Shown piece after piece: positions 8,255-17,354 of a stretch of 64,000 nt of DNA. The first letter of the stretch is position 1. Every line of letters starts with the position of its first letter. Both the position numbers and the translations under genes were made by a program. The stretch comes from Chitinophagaceae bacterium (GTDB lineage Bacteria > Bacteroidota > Bacteroidia > Chitinophagales > Chitinophagaceae). The stretch is from positions 1,116,001-1,180,000 of the forward strand of contig JADJDJ010000002.1 of assembly GCA_016702745.1 (NCBI GenBank). The letters are read 5' to 3'. A model generated the notes under the pieces. That model had not been told where the DNA came from. It was given only the letters and a program-made list of their open reading frames with translations, and made no database searches.

Positions 8255-11200
8255 AATTTGAAGACTATCCCTTCCATCATGCCATGTGGGATGCCTGGAA
8301 AGGCCAGCAGAAAAAATTTATTTATTCCATCGAAGGGGAAGAGAAAAGAATTTATGATGAATACCTGTATACAAAGACTGAGTTTCTCCGTTTCCCGAAG
8401 CATGTACAGGATGCGAATAAGGCCCTGAAAAGGTATGTGGCAGGATTTACTTTCTTTAAGTATAGCGGACTCCAGACCGTAAGTGAGAACCATATTACAG
8501 CCGATGAATTGGATATCCTCGAACGTTTTGCCAGGGTATTCGAGCAGTCCTACACTCGTTTTCTTGATTTGCAAAAAGCGGAAGCACAGGCCAGAGAGGC
8601 ACAAATTGAAGCTGCACTGGAAAGAGTGAGAAGCCGTTCCTTGGCAATGCATAAAAGTGAGGAGCTGTCTGATCTTTCTCTTGAATTGGTAAAGCAGGTG
8701 CAGGCATTGGGTGTGGCCACCTGGTTTTGTGCTTTCAATATTTATGATGAGGATAATAACAGTTCAGTTGAATGGGGAAGCAACGGCCAGGGCGTTTTTT
8801 CAAAATACCGAACACCGAGAGAGGGTATTTTTCTCCGTTATTACGAGGCCGGTCAAAGAGGTGAAACCCTGCTGGTGAATGCGATTGGAGAAGATGAATG
8901 TCCTGCCCATTATGAATACCTGTGCAATCTGCCAGGTGTGGGAGACCAGTTGCTGCAAATGAAAGCAGCCGGTATACCATTCCCGGCTTCACAGATAGAT
9001 CATGTGGCATTTTTCAAACATGGGTATATCATCTTCATTACGTATGAACCTGTACCCGGATCCCATGATATATTCAGGCGTTTCGCTAAAATATTTGAAC
9101 AAACCTATACCCGCTTCCTTGACTTGCAAAAAGCAGAAGCACAGACCAGGGAGGCACAGATAGAAGTAGCCGTTGAAAGAGTAAGGGCAAAAGCACTGGC
9201 CATGCACCGTTCTGAGGAAATACTGCAAGTGGCGATGGCGCTCAAGGAACAAATGGAAGGATTGGACTTAAAGGGAGTGACTGCAGCTACTATTTACCTG
9301 CAACAGGATGATGGCAAAATCAGGGCATGGGATATTACCGAACTAAAAGAGTCTGACAATGGGCCACAGCTTACGGTTGATTTCGCCTTTAAACTGGAAG
9401 ATACCCATCCTGGCTTATGGGTAAGAAGAATATGGGAAGCTAAAGAAAAGTACAGTGTGATAGAAATGAGTGGAAACGATTTTTCATTATGCGAAAGCTG
9501 GTTGCGGAGTTTTGATGCAAATGCTGCAGATAATTATATACAGTTTGTTGAAACTGCAGCATTAACCCATTCCTGGCATCCCACTGTTTCATTGGAAAAT
9601 GGGAAACTGAATATTGATTTCATTCTTCCTCCGCCTGCAGAAATGGAATTCATCCTGCCTAAAATGGGGGCGGCTTTTGATCTTGCTTACCGTCGTTTCC
9701 AGGATTTACAAAAAGCAGAAGAACAAGCCAGAGAATCTCAGGTACAACTGGCCCTTGAAAGAGTACGGGCCCGGACCATGGCTATGCACAAAAGTGATGA
9801 ACTGCCCGAGACCTCTCATATTCTGTTTGAACAGATGAAGGAGCTGGGCGAGCCCGTAGAACAACTTACTATAGGAATTGTAAACGAAGAAAATAGGGTA
9901 GTCGAAATTTCGGCAACAAGGCTTGGTGACACATTGAGGAAAATTTATAACCACAGTATTGATGAACCTTATGTGATGTCAAAAGTTTATGAGGCCTGGA
10001 AAAAGCAACAAAAAACACTGGTTGTAGAATTAAGGGGAGATGAATTGAATAAATATAATCAGTATAGAAATGAATTGACCAATTCGAAAATGTTTCTGAC
10101 TGATCATGGAAAGGATGACCAGCGGATTGTGTATGCTGCATTTTTCTCAAAAGGACTGTTGGCATTTGGTGCCAATGAGATCCGACCGCCTGCGTCTCTG
10201 GAATTACTGGTAAAGTTTGCATCAGTATTTGATCTTACTTATCGTCGTTTCCTTGATCTGCAAAAAGCAGAAGCACAGGCAAGGGAAGCACTGATTGAAG
10301 CAGCATTGGAGCGTGTGCGAAGCCGGAGTATGGCCATGCATAAAAGCACCGAGTTACTGGAAGCCGGAGAAATTCTTTTTGCAGAAATAAACAGATTGGG
10401 GATTGAAAGCCTGACTGCTGGTTATGTTTTAATGGACAAAGAAGGCGTGAATGGATTCAATTACACGCCGGATCCATCCACCAAAAAAGTGTTGCCATTA
10501 CCGGTAATTATTCCGCATAATGAAACGGTTCATATGCAGCAGGTGGTTGACAACTGGAAAAAAGGCAACCAGTTTTATTTTGTGGAAATGGATGAAGCGG
10601 AAACCATCAAACACCAGACATTTATTGCCGAACGCAGCACCAACTTTACGTTAAATGCTGAACAGCTGATTGCCATTTCCCCCTCCAGGCTTTTCTTGCA
10701 TAATTTCTATTTTAAGGAAGGATATATCCTGATCGTTGGCGGTATAAAATTATCTGCTGAACAAATTGAGATCATGCTGAGGTTTGCCAAAGTGTTTCAG
10801 CAAACCTATACGCGTTTCCAGGATTTGCAAAAGGCAGAAGCACAAACAAAGGAAGCGCAGATTGAAGCAGCATTGGAAAAAGTACGTAGCCGTACCATGG
10901 CCATGCAAAACAGTAATGAATTACAGGAAACGGCAGCGGTTTTGTTCCAGGAATTCAGGAAACTGGGAGCGGAAGATATGTACCAGGTCACTATCGGCAT
11001 TTATGATGAAGCATCACAGCTGATTGATTTCAGAGTCACCAGCTGGAGCGGTAGTGGAGAGCAGGAAAGCCGGGCATTTCAATTGGATATGAATGAACCA
11101 ACTGTTTTGCAACCTGCTGTAAAGGCCTGGAAGAGCCATCAAAAATCGGTTGTGATTGATCTCAGCGGAGCCAAACTGGAAGGCTGGTTGGAGTACCGCA

Positions 11201-12819
11201 ATAAAATGAGCGGAGTCACAGTCAGTAGTGCCGATACAGGAGGGAGAAGAGTGATATCAGCTGCCTTTTATTCAAAAGGGCATTTATCTATTTCAACAAA
11301 GGAGCCCGTTTCTGCGGAAACCTTACACACACTGGAACGATTTGCAGCCGTATTTGATGTCACTTATACCCGTTTCCAGGATCTGCAAAAAGCTGAAGGG
11401 CAAGCCAAAGAAGCACGGATCGAAGCGGCACTGGAAAGAGTAAGGAGCCGTACCCTTGCCATGCAAAAATCAGATGAACTGGCAGAAACAGCAGCTGTAT
11501 TATTTCAGCAACTGATTATTTTAGGGATTGAACCTAACCGGCTTTATATTATCCTCATCAGGGAAAATAATGCTGAAATGGAAGCATGGGTTACTGATGA
11601 GGATGGCAGCAAAGTGAGCATGGGTTTTACCGGTAATTATAATAGAAATGGATCCTTACTGAAAATGTATGAAGGCTGGAAAGAAAAAAGAGCCAGCCTG
11701 GTGATCGATATGCAGGGAGAAGAACTGCAGCAGTATTTTCATTACCTGCACGATGAACTCCATGTTCCATTCAAAGGTGGGCTTGAACAAAAAAGAAGGG
11801 TACAGCATATCGTCTATTTCAGTCATGGTTTAATCGGCATGGCTTCACCTGAAGATCAACCCATTGAAACATTACAGTTGATGGAAAGGTTTGCTGCGGT
11901 ATTCAATCTGACTTTTACGCGTTTCAATGACCTGAAGATTGCTGAAGCCCATGCTGCCCAGGCCGAACTGGATCTGGTGGCGATCAAGGAAGCCAAACAA
12001 AAAGCAGAGGATGCATTGACAGAATTGCAGGCTACACAGAAACAACTGATTCAATCAGAGAAAATGGCGAGTCTGGGTGAGCTGACAGCAGGCATCGCCC
12101 ACGAGATCCAGAACCCATTGAACTTCGTGAATAATTTCAGTGAGGTCAGTAAAGAACTACTCGATGAAATAAAAGAAGAACTGGAGAAAGGAAACCTGGA
12201 TGATGCCAAAGAGATCATGCAGGATGTGATCCAGAACCTGGAAAAGATCAATCACCACGGCAAGAGAGCCGATGGTATTGTAAAAGGAATGCTACAGCAC
12301 AGCCGTACCGGCAGCGGACAAATGGAGCCGACCGATATCAATGCACTTTGTGACGAATACCTGCGATTATCTTATCATGGTCTGCGAGCCAAGGATAAAA
12401 GTTTCAATGCCCGTTTTGAGACCCATTTTGATGCTTCTATCGGAAAAATCAATGTCTTACCCCAGGACCTTGGCCGTGTGATACTGAACCTGATCAACAA
12501 TGCGTTTTATACAGTGTCAGAAAGAAAAAAATCGGGGGAAACCGGTTTTGAACCCTGCGTTGAAGTGTTGACAAAAAAGGAGAATGGGCAGATACTAATT
12601 GTGGTAAAGGACAATGGTACAGGCATTCCGCAAAAGGTACTGGACAAGATATTCCAGCCCTTCTTTACTACGAAACCTACTGGGCAGGGAACAGGACTGG
12701 GGCTGAGCCTGAGTTATGATATTGTGAAAGCGCATGGGGGCGAGTTGAGAGTGGAGACAAAGGAAGGGGAGGGTACCAGTTTTATTATCCTGATTCCAGA
12801 TATAAAACAAGGGTTATGA
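8251..12819 (+). CDS. Giant multi-GAF-like sensor kinase, C-terminal part
   Basis: 1522 residues. The first 110 complete GAF-like unit 7. Units 8-13 follow, each closed by a DLQKAEAQ-type linker and coiled coil. The transmitter comes last, with H1284 in GIAHEIQNP, N box LGRVILNLINNAFYTV, G1 DNGTGIP and G2 GTGLGLSLSYDI. Unlike most kinases here, the segment between N box and G1 has no palindromic insert (FEPCVEVLTKKENGQIL). The ATG at 8251 overlaps the preceding stop (ATGA), but it is probably not a real start because repeat 7 continues upstream in the same frame. No membrane segment or receiver domain is present, so it is cytoplasmic. The stop overlaps the next start by 4 bp. Confidence 0.85.
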   Translation: MKFEDYPFHHAMWDAWKGQQKKFIYSIEGEEKRIYDEYLYTKTEFLRFPKHVQDANKALKRYVAGFTFFKYSGLQTVSENHITADELDILERFARVFEQSYTRFLDLQKAEAQAREAQIEAALERVRSRSLAMHKSEELSDLSLELVKQVQALGVATWFCAFNIYDEDNNSSVEWGSNGQGVFSKYRTPREGIFLRYYEAGQRGETLLVNAIGEDECPAHYEYLCNLPGVGDQLLQMKAAGIPFPASQIDHVAFFKHGYIIFITYEPVPGSHDIFRRFAKIFEQTYTRFLDLQKAEAQTREAQIEVAVERVRAKALAMHRSEEILQVAMALKEQMEGLDLKGVTAATIYLQQDDGKIRAWDITELKESDNGPQLTVDFAFKLEDTHPGLWVRRIWEAKEKYSVIEMSGNDFSLCESWLRSFDANAADNYIQFVETAALTHSWHPTVSLENGKLNIDFILPPPAEMEFILPKMGAAFDLAYRRFQDLQKAEEQARESQVQLALERVRARTMAMHKSDELPETSHILFEQMKELGEPVEQLTIGIVNEENRVVEISATRLGDTLRKIYNHSIDEPYVMSKVYEAWKKQQKTLVVELRGDELNKYNQYRNELTNSKMFLTDHGKDDQRIVYAAFFSKGLLAFGANEIRPPASLELLVKFASVFDLTYRRFLDLQKAEAQAREALIEAALERVRSRSMAMHKSTELLEAGEILFAEINRLGIESLTAGYVLMDKEGVNGFNYTPDPSTKKVLPLPVIIPHNETVHMQQVVDNWKKGNQFYFVEMDEAETIKHQTFIAERSTNFTLNAEQLIAISPSRLFLHNFYFKEGYILIVGGIKLSAEQIEIMLRFAKVFQQTYTRFQDLQKAEAQTKEAQIEAALEKVRSRTMAMQNSNELQETAAVLFQEFRKLGAEDMYQVTIGIYDEASQLIDFRVTSWSGSGEQESRAFQLDMNEPTVLQPAVKAWKSHQKSVVIDLSGAKLEGWLEYRNKMSGVTVSSADTGGRRVISAAFYSKGHLSISTKEPVSAETLHTLERFAAVFDVTYTRFQDLQKAEGQAKEARIEAALERVRSRTLAMQKSDELAETAAVLFQQLIILGIEPNRLYIILIRENNAEMEAWVTDEDGSKVSMGFTGNYNRNGSLLKMYEGWKEKRASLVIDMQGEELQQYFHYLHDELHVPFKGGLEQKRRVQHIVYFSHGLIGMASPEDQPIETLQLMERFAAVFNLTFTRFNDLKIAEAHAAQAELDLVAIKEAKQKAEDALTELQATQKQLIQSEKMASLGELTAGIAHEIQNPLNFVNNFSEVSKELLDEIKEELEKGNLDDAKEIMQDVIQNLEKINHHGKRADGIVKGMLQHSRTGSGQMEPTDINALCDEYLRLSYHGLRAKDKSFNARFETHFDASIGKINVLPQDLGRVILNLINNAFYTVSERKKSGETGFEPCVEVLTKKENGQILIVVKDNGTGIPQKVLDKIFQPFFTTKPTGQGTGLGLSLSYDIVKAHGGELRVETKEGEGTSFIILIPDIKQGL

Positions 12820-14942
12820 AAAAATGGATACTTATTGTTTTAATGTTATGTAGCCGGTTAATCAGCCAGGCACAGGATTCCATTGTTACCCTTACCCCTG
12901 ATATGTTCAATCCCATCAATGAAATTTTGATTTCGGATATGGATGGGTGGACCTTCAGTCGTGAAGGGGACAATAAATGGATCCAACTTAAACCTACCGA
13001 ACTGTCCGGGAAACTGGCTGATAAAAATGGCAGGGTGGGCGGCTGGTTACGATTTCGATTCAGATTGTCTCCGGCCTTTGGTGATACACCTATGTATTTC
13101 CGGTATTCCGGATGGGCTGCTGCCATTCTTTATCTGGATAGTACTCCGATTCAGACTTTTGGAATTGTGGGTACAGATAAAAACAGTTTTAAAGAATATA
13201 ATCCGTCCAATAAAATGCCCGTGGAAGCGATCATGCAAGGAGGAGCAGTACATGAAATCACCATTCGCTTTGCAGATTATGTAAATCCTGTTTCAGGAAA
13301 GGAAGTGAAATCTGCTGCCGCCCGGCTCCATCAGTTTATCAGGATAACTGGTCCGGACTATCATGCACGTTTTGCCAAACATATCAGGGAATGGCCCATT
13401 TATTCCAGTGTTTGGTTGTCTATTTGCATGGTGTTGACATTGATGTTTTGGCTACTTGCTTTTCTGAATCGCCAGGAAAAAAATCTCAGCCTCTTTGCTA
13501 TATGTGCCTCCTTGTTTCTGGTTACATTTTTTTGCAAAGTCCATTCCGAAAACCCATTTATCAGCTTCAATACCTTTTTGCTTTCATTTAAGTCTTTTGA
13601 GTTTCTTAGTTCAGTCTCCAATTGCCTTACCCTTTTTATTGTGGCAAAGGTTTTTAAAGGGAAAGCGGCAGGCTGGCTGAAAATAATCATTGTCCTGCTC
13701 TTTGTTTTGGGTGCAGTAAATGTTTTTGTCACTGACAAATCTATGGCTGCATTGTCAACACTCGTTCCTGTTTTTGTTTATTTGTGGTACATCTTTTCTT
13801 CCCGGAAAACGCTGAAAGGAGCACAATGGGCGATCGTATTCGGGTTATTACTCTTCTCACTGCTGGTATTTGTTTATGTAGTAATGCTAACCATCTACCA
13901 GACAGACTTTGTTCCGTATAATATGCTTATTGCCTCAGGGCTTATTTTGGCTTTCCCGCTTTCCCTGCTGGTATATGTGGCACTCCGGTTCAAAGAAATC
14001 GTTTCGGAAGTCAGGCTACAGGCTGCCCAGGTAGTAAGGTTATCTGAAGAGAAAAAAGAGCAAGCCTTGCGACAGCAAAAATTGCTGGAAGAAGAAGTGG
14101 CCCGTCAAACTATTGAATTACGTACTTCATTAGAGAACCTGAAATCAACTCAAAAGCAACTGATTCAATCAGAGAAAATGGCCAGCCTGGGTGAGCTTAC
14201 GGCGGGCATTGCCCATGAAATTCAAAACCCTTTAAACTTTGTCAATAATTTTTCGGAATTAAACAATGAGTTGATCAGTGAATTACTGGAAGAAGTTGAC
14301 AAGGGAAATACAACGGAGGTAAAAGCTATAGCTGCTGATATTCGGGACAATTCCGAAAAAATCAGCCATCATGGCAAAAGAGCGGATGCGATTGTAAAGG
14401 GTATGCTCCAGCACTCCGGCAGCGGCAGCGGTAAAAAGGAACCCACCGATATCAATGCACTTTGTGATGAATATCTGCGGTTGGCCTATCATGGTCTGCG
14501 GGCGAAGGATAAAAGTTTCAATGCGCGTCTCGAAACTCATTTTGATCAGACAATCGGAAAGTTAAATGTATTGCCGCAGGATCTGGGCCGTGTGATCCTG
14601 AACCTGATCAACAATGCCTTTTATGCGGTGTCCGCCAAAGCTTCTGCGAAGGCGGACAGTGCTTATGAGCCCACCGTTGAAGTGAGCACCACGCTCTCCC
14701 CTCTCCCCGGGAGAGGGGCTGGGGGTGAGGTCTCAATCATCGTCAAAGACAATGGGGGGGGCATCCCTCCCAAAATCCTCGATAAAGTATTTCAACCCTT
14801 CTTTACCACCAAACCCACTGGACAGGGAACGGGATTGGGGTTGAGTCTGAGTTATGATATTGTGAAAGCACATGGGGGAGAGTTGAAAGTGGAGACAAAG
14901 GAAGGAGTGGGAACTGAATTTATCATTTTGTTGCCAGCGTGA
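12816..14942 (+). CDS. 7TM-DISM-type sensor histidine kinase (kinase 3)
   Basis: 708 residues. A signal peptide (MKKWILIVLMLCSRLISQAQ) is followed by a periplasmic beta-rich domain of about 170 residues with WLRFRFRLSP, typical of 7TMR-DISM extracellular modules. Roughly seven hydrophobic helices lie between residues 190 and 400, then a coiled coil, then the transmitter with H467. Two palindromic elements are read through in the ATPase domain: SAKASAKADS (type C) and SPLPGRGAGGE (type B). G1 is DNGGGIP, G2 GTGLGLSLSYDI. It starts by a 4-bp ATGA overlap with the giant kinase. Family knowledge suggests 7TM-DISM receptors sense small soluble molecules, often carbohydrates; the ligand here is unknown. 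Confidence 0.87.
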   Translation: MKKWILIVLMLCSRLISQAQDSIVTLTPDMFNPINEILISDMDGWTFSREGDNKWIQLKPTELSGKLADKNGRVGGWLRFRFRLSPAFGDTPMYFRYSGWAAAILYLDSTPIQTFGIVGTDKNSFKEYNPSNKMPVEAIMQGGAVHEITIRFADYVNPVSGKEVKSAAARLHQFIRITGPDYHARFAKHIREWPIYSSVWLSICMVLTLMFWLLAFLNRQEKNLSLFAICASLFLVTFFCKVHSENPFISFNTFLLSFKSFEFLSSVSNCLTLFIVAKVFKGKAAGWLKIIIVLLFVLGAVNVFVTDKSMAALSTLVPVFVYLWYIFSSRKTLKGAQWAIVFGLLLFSLLVFVYVVMLTIYQTDFVPYNMLIASGLILAFPLSLLVYVALRFKEIVSEVRLQAAQVVRLSEEKKEQALRQQKLLEEEVARQTIELRTSLENLKSTQKQLIQSEKMASLGELTAGIAHEIQNPLNFVNNFSELNNELISELLEEVDKGNTTEVKAIAADIRDNSEKISHHGKRADAIVKGMLQHSGSGSGKKEPTDINALCDEYLRLAYHGLRAKDKSFNARLETHFDQTIGKLNVLPQDLGRVILNLINNAFYAVSAKASAKADSAYEPTVEVSTTLSPLPGRGAGGEVSIIVKDNGGGIPPKILDKVFQPFFTTKPTGQGTGLGLSLSYDIVKAHGGELKVETKEGVGTEFIILLPA
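14630..14657 (+). repeat. In-frame palindromic element, type C
   Basis: Inverted repeat GTCCGCC/GGCGGAC around an AAGCTT-containing loop, translated as part of SAKASAKADS in kinase 3, directly after the N-box helix. Only one copy of this type is seen in the window. Confidence 0.65.
14694..14730 (+). repeat. In-frame palindromic element, type B
   Basis: Copy with arms CCCCTCTC/GAGAGGGG around CCCCGG and a GGGGGTGAGG tail, translated SPLPGRGAGGE in kinase 3, just before the beta strand leading to G1. Confidence 0.75.
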
Positions 14943-14985
14943 TGTCGGGTATGAAGCTGGTTGACATTCACATAGTGCAGGTCTT

Positions 14986-15513
14986 ACACCGGAATGAATT
15001 CCGGTGTTACAAGATGGCCCCGAGCCTACGGCTCTTAGGTAGTCGGCGCCTGGGGCGTAGGATAAGACAGAGGCAGTGACTCGACTTGATTTTGTAACAC
15101 CCGACTTCAGTCGGGTGCAAGATGGTGATGGACCCGGAGCTTGCGGCTCTTGTGTAGTCGGCGCCTGAGGCGTAGGATAACACAGAGGCAGCGCCTCGAT
15201 TTGATTTTGTAGCACCCGACTTCAGTCGGGTGCAAGATTGAGTAATAAAGAGGCGTAGTCATTTCTGCACCGGAATGAATTCCGGTGTTACAAGATGGCC
15301 CCGAGCCTACGGCTCTTAGGTAGTCTGGGCCTGGGGCGTAGGATAAGACAGAGGCAGTGCCTCGACTTGATTTTGTAACACCCGACTTCAGTCGGGTGCA
15401 AGATGAAGATAGAACCCGAGTCTACGGCACTTGTATAGTCAGTGCCTGGGGCATCGGATAACACAGAGGCAGCGCCTCGACTTGATTTTGTAACACCCGA
15501 CTTCAGTCGGGTG
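14986..15513 (+). repeat. REP-like hairpin array, two copies of a 281-bp unit
   Basis: This 600-bp gap between genes is filled by a structured repeat. Each unit has hairpin 1 (CACCGGAA-TGAA-TTCCGGTG, at 14986-15007 and 15267-15288), then about 90 bp of body containing GAGCCTACGGCTC and GCCTGGGGCGTAGGATAA, then hairpin 2 (CACCCGAC-TTCA-GTCGGGTG). The body and hairpin 2 are then repeated. Hairpin 2 copies are at 15098, 15213, 15379 and 15494. Hairpin 2 spacing is 115 bp within each unit, and the unit period is 281 bp. The array ends about 30 bp before the RAYT gene, the usual partner of REP elements, and lies between kinase operons. No open reading frame of note is inside. Confidence 0.85.
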
Positions 15514-15544
15514 CAATAAATAAAAGGTAACAAATAGGTATAAA

Positions 15545-16006
15545 ATGGCAAACAGCTATCATCAAATCTACCTGCAATTGGTTTTTGCGGTAAAATACAG
15601 GGCAGCTGTGCTGGATAAGGCGTGGAGAAGCAAAGTGTTTGGAGTAATCGGCAACCTGATAAATGAATCAAACTGCAAAGCCATTATTGTAAATGGTGTG
15701 GAGGATCATGTGCATTGTTTGGTGGGGTTAAGACCTGTTGTGACTGTATCGGAATTAATGAAGGCCGTAAAGGCTAAATCATCAAAATATATCAACGACC
15801 ATCAGCTAACTAAAGACAGGTTTGAGTGGCAGGAGGGCTATGGTGTATTTTCTTATCACCAGTCATTAGTAGATACGGTGTTTAAATATATTCAAAACCA
15901 GGAAACGCATCATCAGATGCAAACTTTTGATGAGGAATATATTGGATTACTGAATGAGTTTAAAGTGGAGTATGATGAACAGTATTTGTTTCAGGGCTTA
16001 ATTTAG
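15545..16006 (+). CDS. REP-associated tyrosine transposase (RAYT), IS200/IS605-like
   Basis: 153 residues, Y1_Tnp superfamily. The metal-binding HUH motif is HVH in VEDHVHCLVGL. The likely nucleophile Tyr is in VFKYIQNQETHH near residue 118. The N-terminus reads SYHQIYLQLVFAVKYR, as in IS200-type TnpA. Length fits the single-domain family. It lies immediately downstream of an array of REP-like hairpins, which RAYTs are known to recognise and spread, so I read the pair as a REP/RAYT system rather than a free IS. There is no tnpB, and no clear terminal ends or target duplication are seen. The gene is intact. Confidence 0.9.
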   Translation: MANSYHQIYLQLVFAVKYRAAVLDKAWRSKVFGVIGNLINESNCKAIIVNGVEDHVHCLVGLRPVVTVSELMKAVKAKSSKYINDHQLTKDRFEWQEGYGVFSYHQSLVDTVFKYIQNQETHHQMQTFDEEYIGLLNEFKVEYDEQYLFQGLI

Positions 16007-16079
16007 ATATAGTGAAAATGCGCCAAAAATTGGGACAGATGAAACAGGGGAACTGAATATATCAACTTATAACCGGTTT

Positions 16080-17203
16080 ATGATTAAAATCACCAACAGT
16101 ATGAATATGAAATTAGTTACCATCGGGTTGGTTTTAATCTTCAGCAACTGTTTGTTGCAGGGATTCAGCCTTCCATCGGCAAATGAAACCAAAACAACCT
16201 GTATTGACTCCACAAGGGGTTTATTTGATTCTGATGAAATATTGCAGGTGAAGCTCAATGGCAAATTAAAAGAATTGCTGAATGACCGGGAGTCAGCAGA
16301 ACCGCAATCATTTCCGTTTCGCTTTTCTTACACGAATGAACAGGGAGTAGAAGCCGTGATCCCGGTTGAAGTCAGAACAAGGGGGCATTTCAGGCGCATG
16401 AAGGCAAACTGCACTTATCCTCCGTTGCTGATAAAATTCCCAAACCAGGGCGCACAAGTGACCACTGTTTTCAGGAATCAAAAAAACTGAAGCTGGTTAT
16501 GCCCTGTGCAGGTGAAGATTATATTGTCAGAGAATGGCTGGCTTATAAGATATATAACCTGATTACGCCCAAAAGTTTTAAAGCAAGACTGGTGAAAATC
16601 CAATTAGGCGATGAACGCAATTCAAAAACAGCAAACCCTGTTTATGGGATCTTACTGGAAGAAGAGGATCAACTGGCTGAAAGGAATAATGCAACGGTAG
16701 TGGAAACAAAACTCAGGCCGCAACAAACAGAGGTCAATACATTTTTAACGATGTCAGTCTTTCAATACCTGATTGGCAATACCGATTGGTCGGTGGAGTA
16801 CCTGCAGAATATCAAATTGATCGCTCCGAAAGCAGGTTCCGTGCCGATGACGGTTGCTTACGATTTTGATCATGCCGGTCTTGTGGGTGCCCCTTATGCA
16901 CAACCGGCAGAGGAATTGCAAATGAGTTCCACAAGGGAAAGACGTTACCGCGGCTATTGTATGAAGGATCTGTCTGTTTTCAATCCGGTACTGGCCGAAT
17001 TTAACCGGGTAAAAGCGGATATTTATAAATTATTTACCGATTGTAAGTTCCTGGATGAAAAGTATATAAAATCCACCCTGCGTTATCTGGATGAATTTTA
17101 CGCCACCATTAATAATACAAAAGCCTGGCAAAGGGCTTTTGCCTACCCCTGTGATAAAAACGGAACCGGAAATGTGATCATCAAAGGATTGAAGGAAGAA
17201 TAG
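16080..17203 (+). CDS. Secreted protein of unknown function, possibly CotH-like (frameshifted)
   Basis: The N-terminal part (to 16490) has a signal peptide (MNMKLVTIGLVLIF and on) and PVEVRTRGHFRRM. The rest (from about 16487) reads LKLVMPCAGEDYIVREWL, then YDFDHAGLVGAPYA. A run of seven A at 16480-16486 separates the two frames; one more A gives NQKKLKLVMPCAGEDY and a single protein of about 374 residues. The RTRG...PPLLIKF block and the YDFDHAG block are loosely reminiscent of CotH-type spore-coat/kinase folds, but I do not assign a function. It sits alone after the RAYT gene, with 150 bp on its 3' side before the next kinase. An alternative start is ATG 16101 or 16107. Confidence 0.6.
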
Positions 17204-17354
17204 AAAGCGAAAGCGCACTGTGGCCGGGACTGTTTTTTTGAATTCAGATATACCGGCAGTGAAAGGATGTACGTGTTGTATGATTACAAGGTTCAGTGAA
17301 AAAAAGAAATTATCATCAGCATGATGCTTCATTGATCAAATCAATAAAAGGAAT

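Noticed and set aside
4133..12819. Phytochrome or cyanobacteriochrome chain
   Set aside because: The GAF-like units show no conserved Cys/His chromophore site shared between units, so light sensing is not supported.
14986..15513. Possible CRISPR array
   Set aside because: Repeats are 90-115 bp with internal hairpins and no unique spacers of uniform length; there are no cas genes. It fits REP elements beside a RAYT.
15545..16006. Complete insertion sequence with RAYT as transposase
   Set aside because: No tnpB, no matching ends on the 3' side and no target duplication are visible; the gene pairs with the REP array instead.
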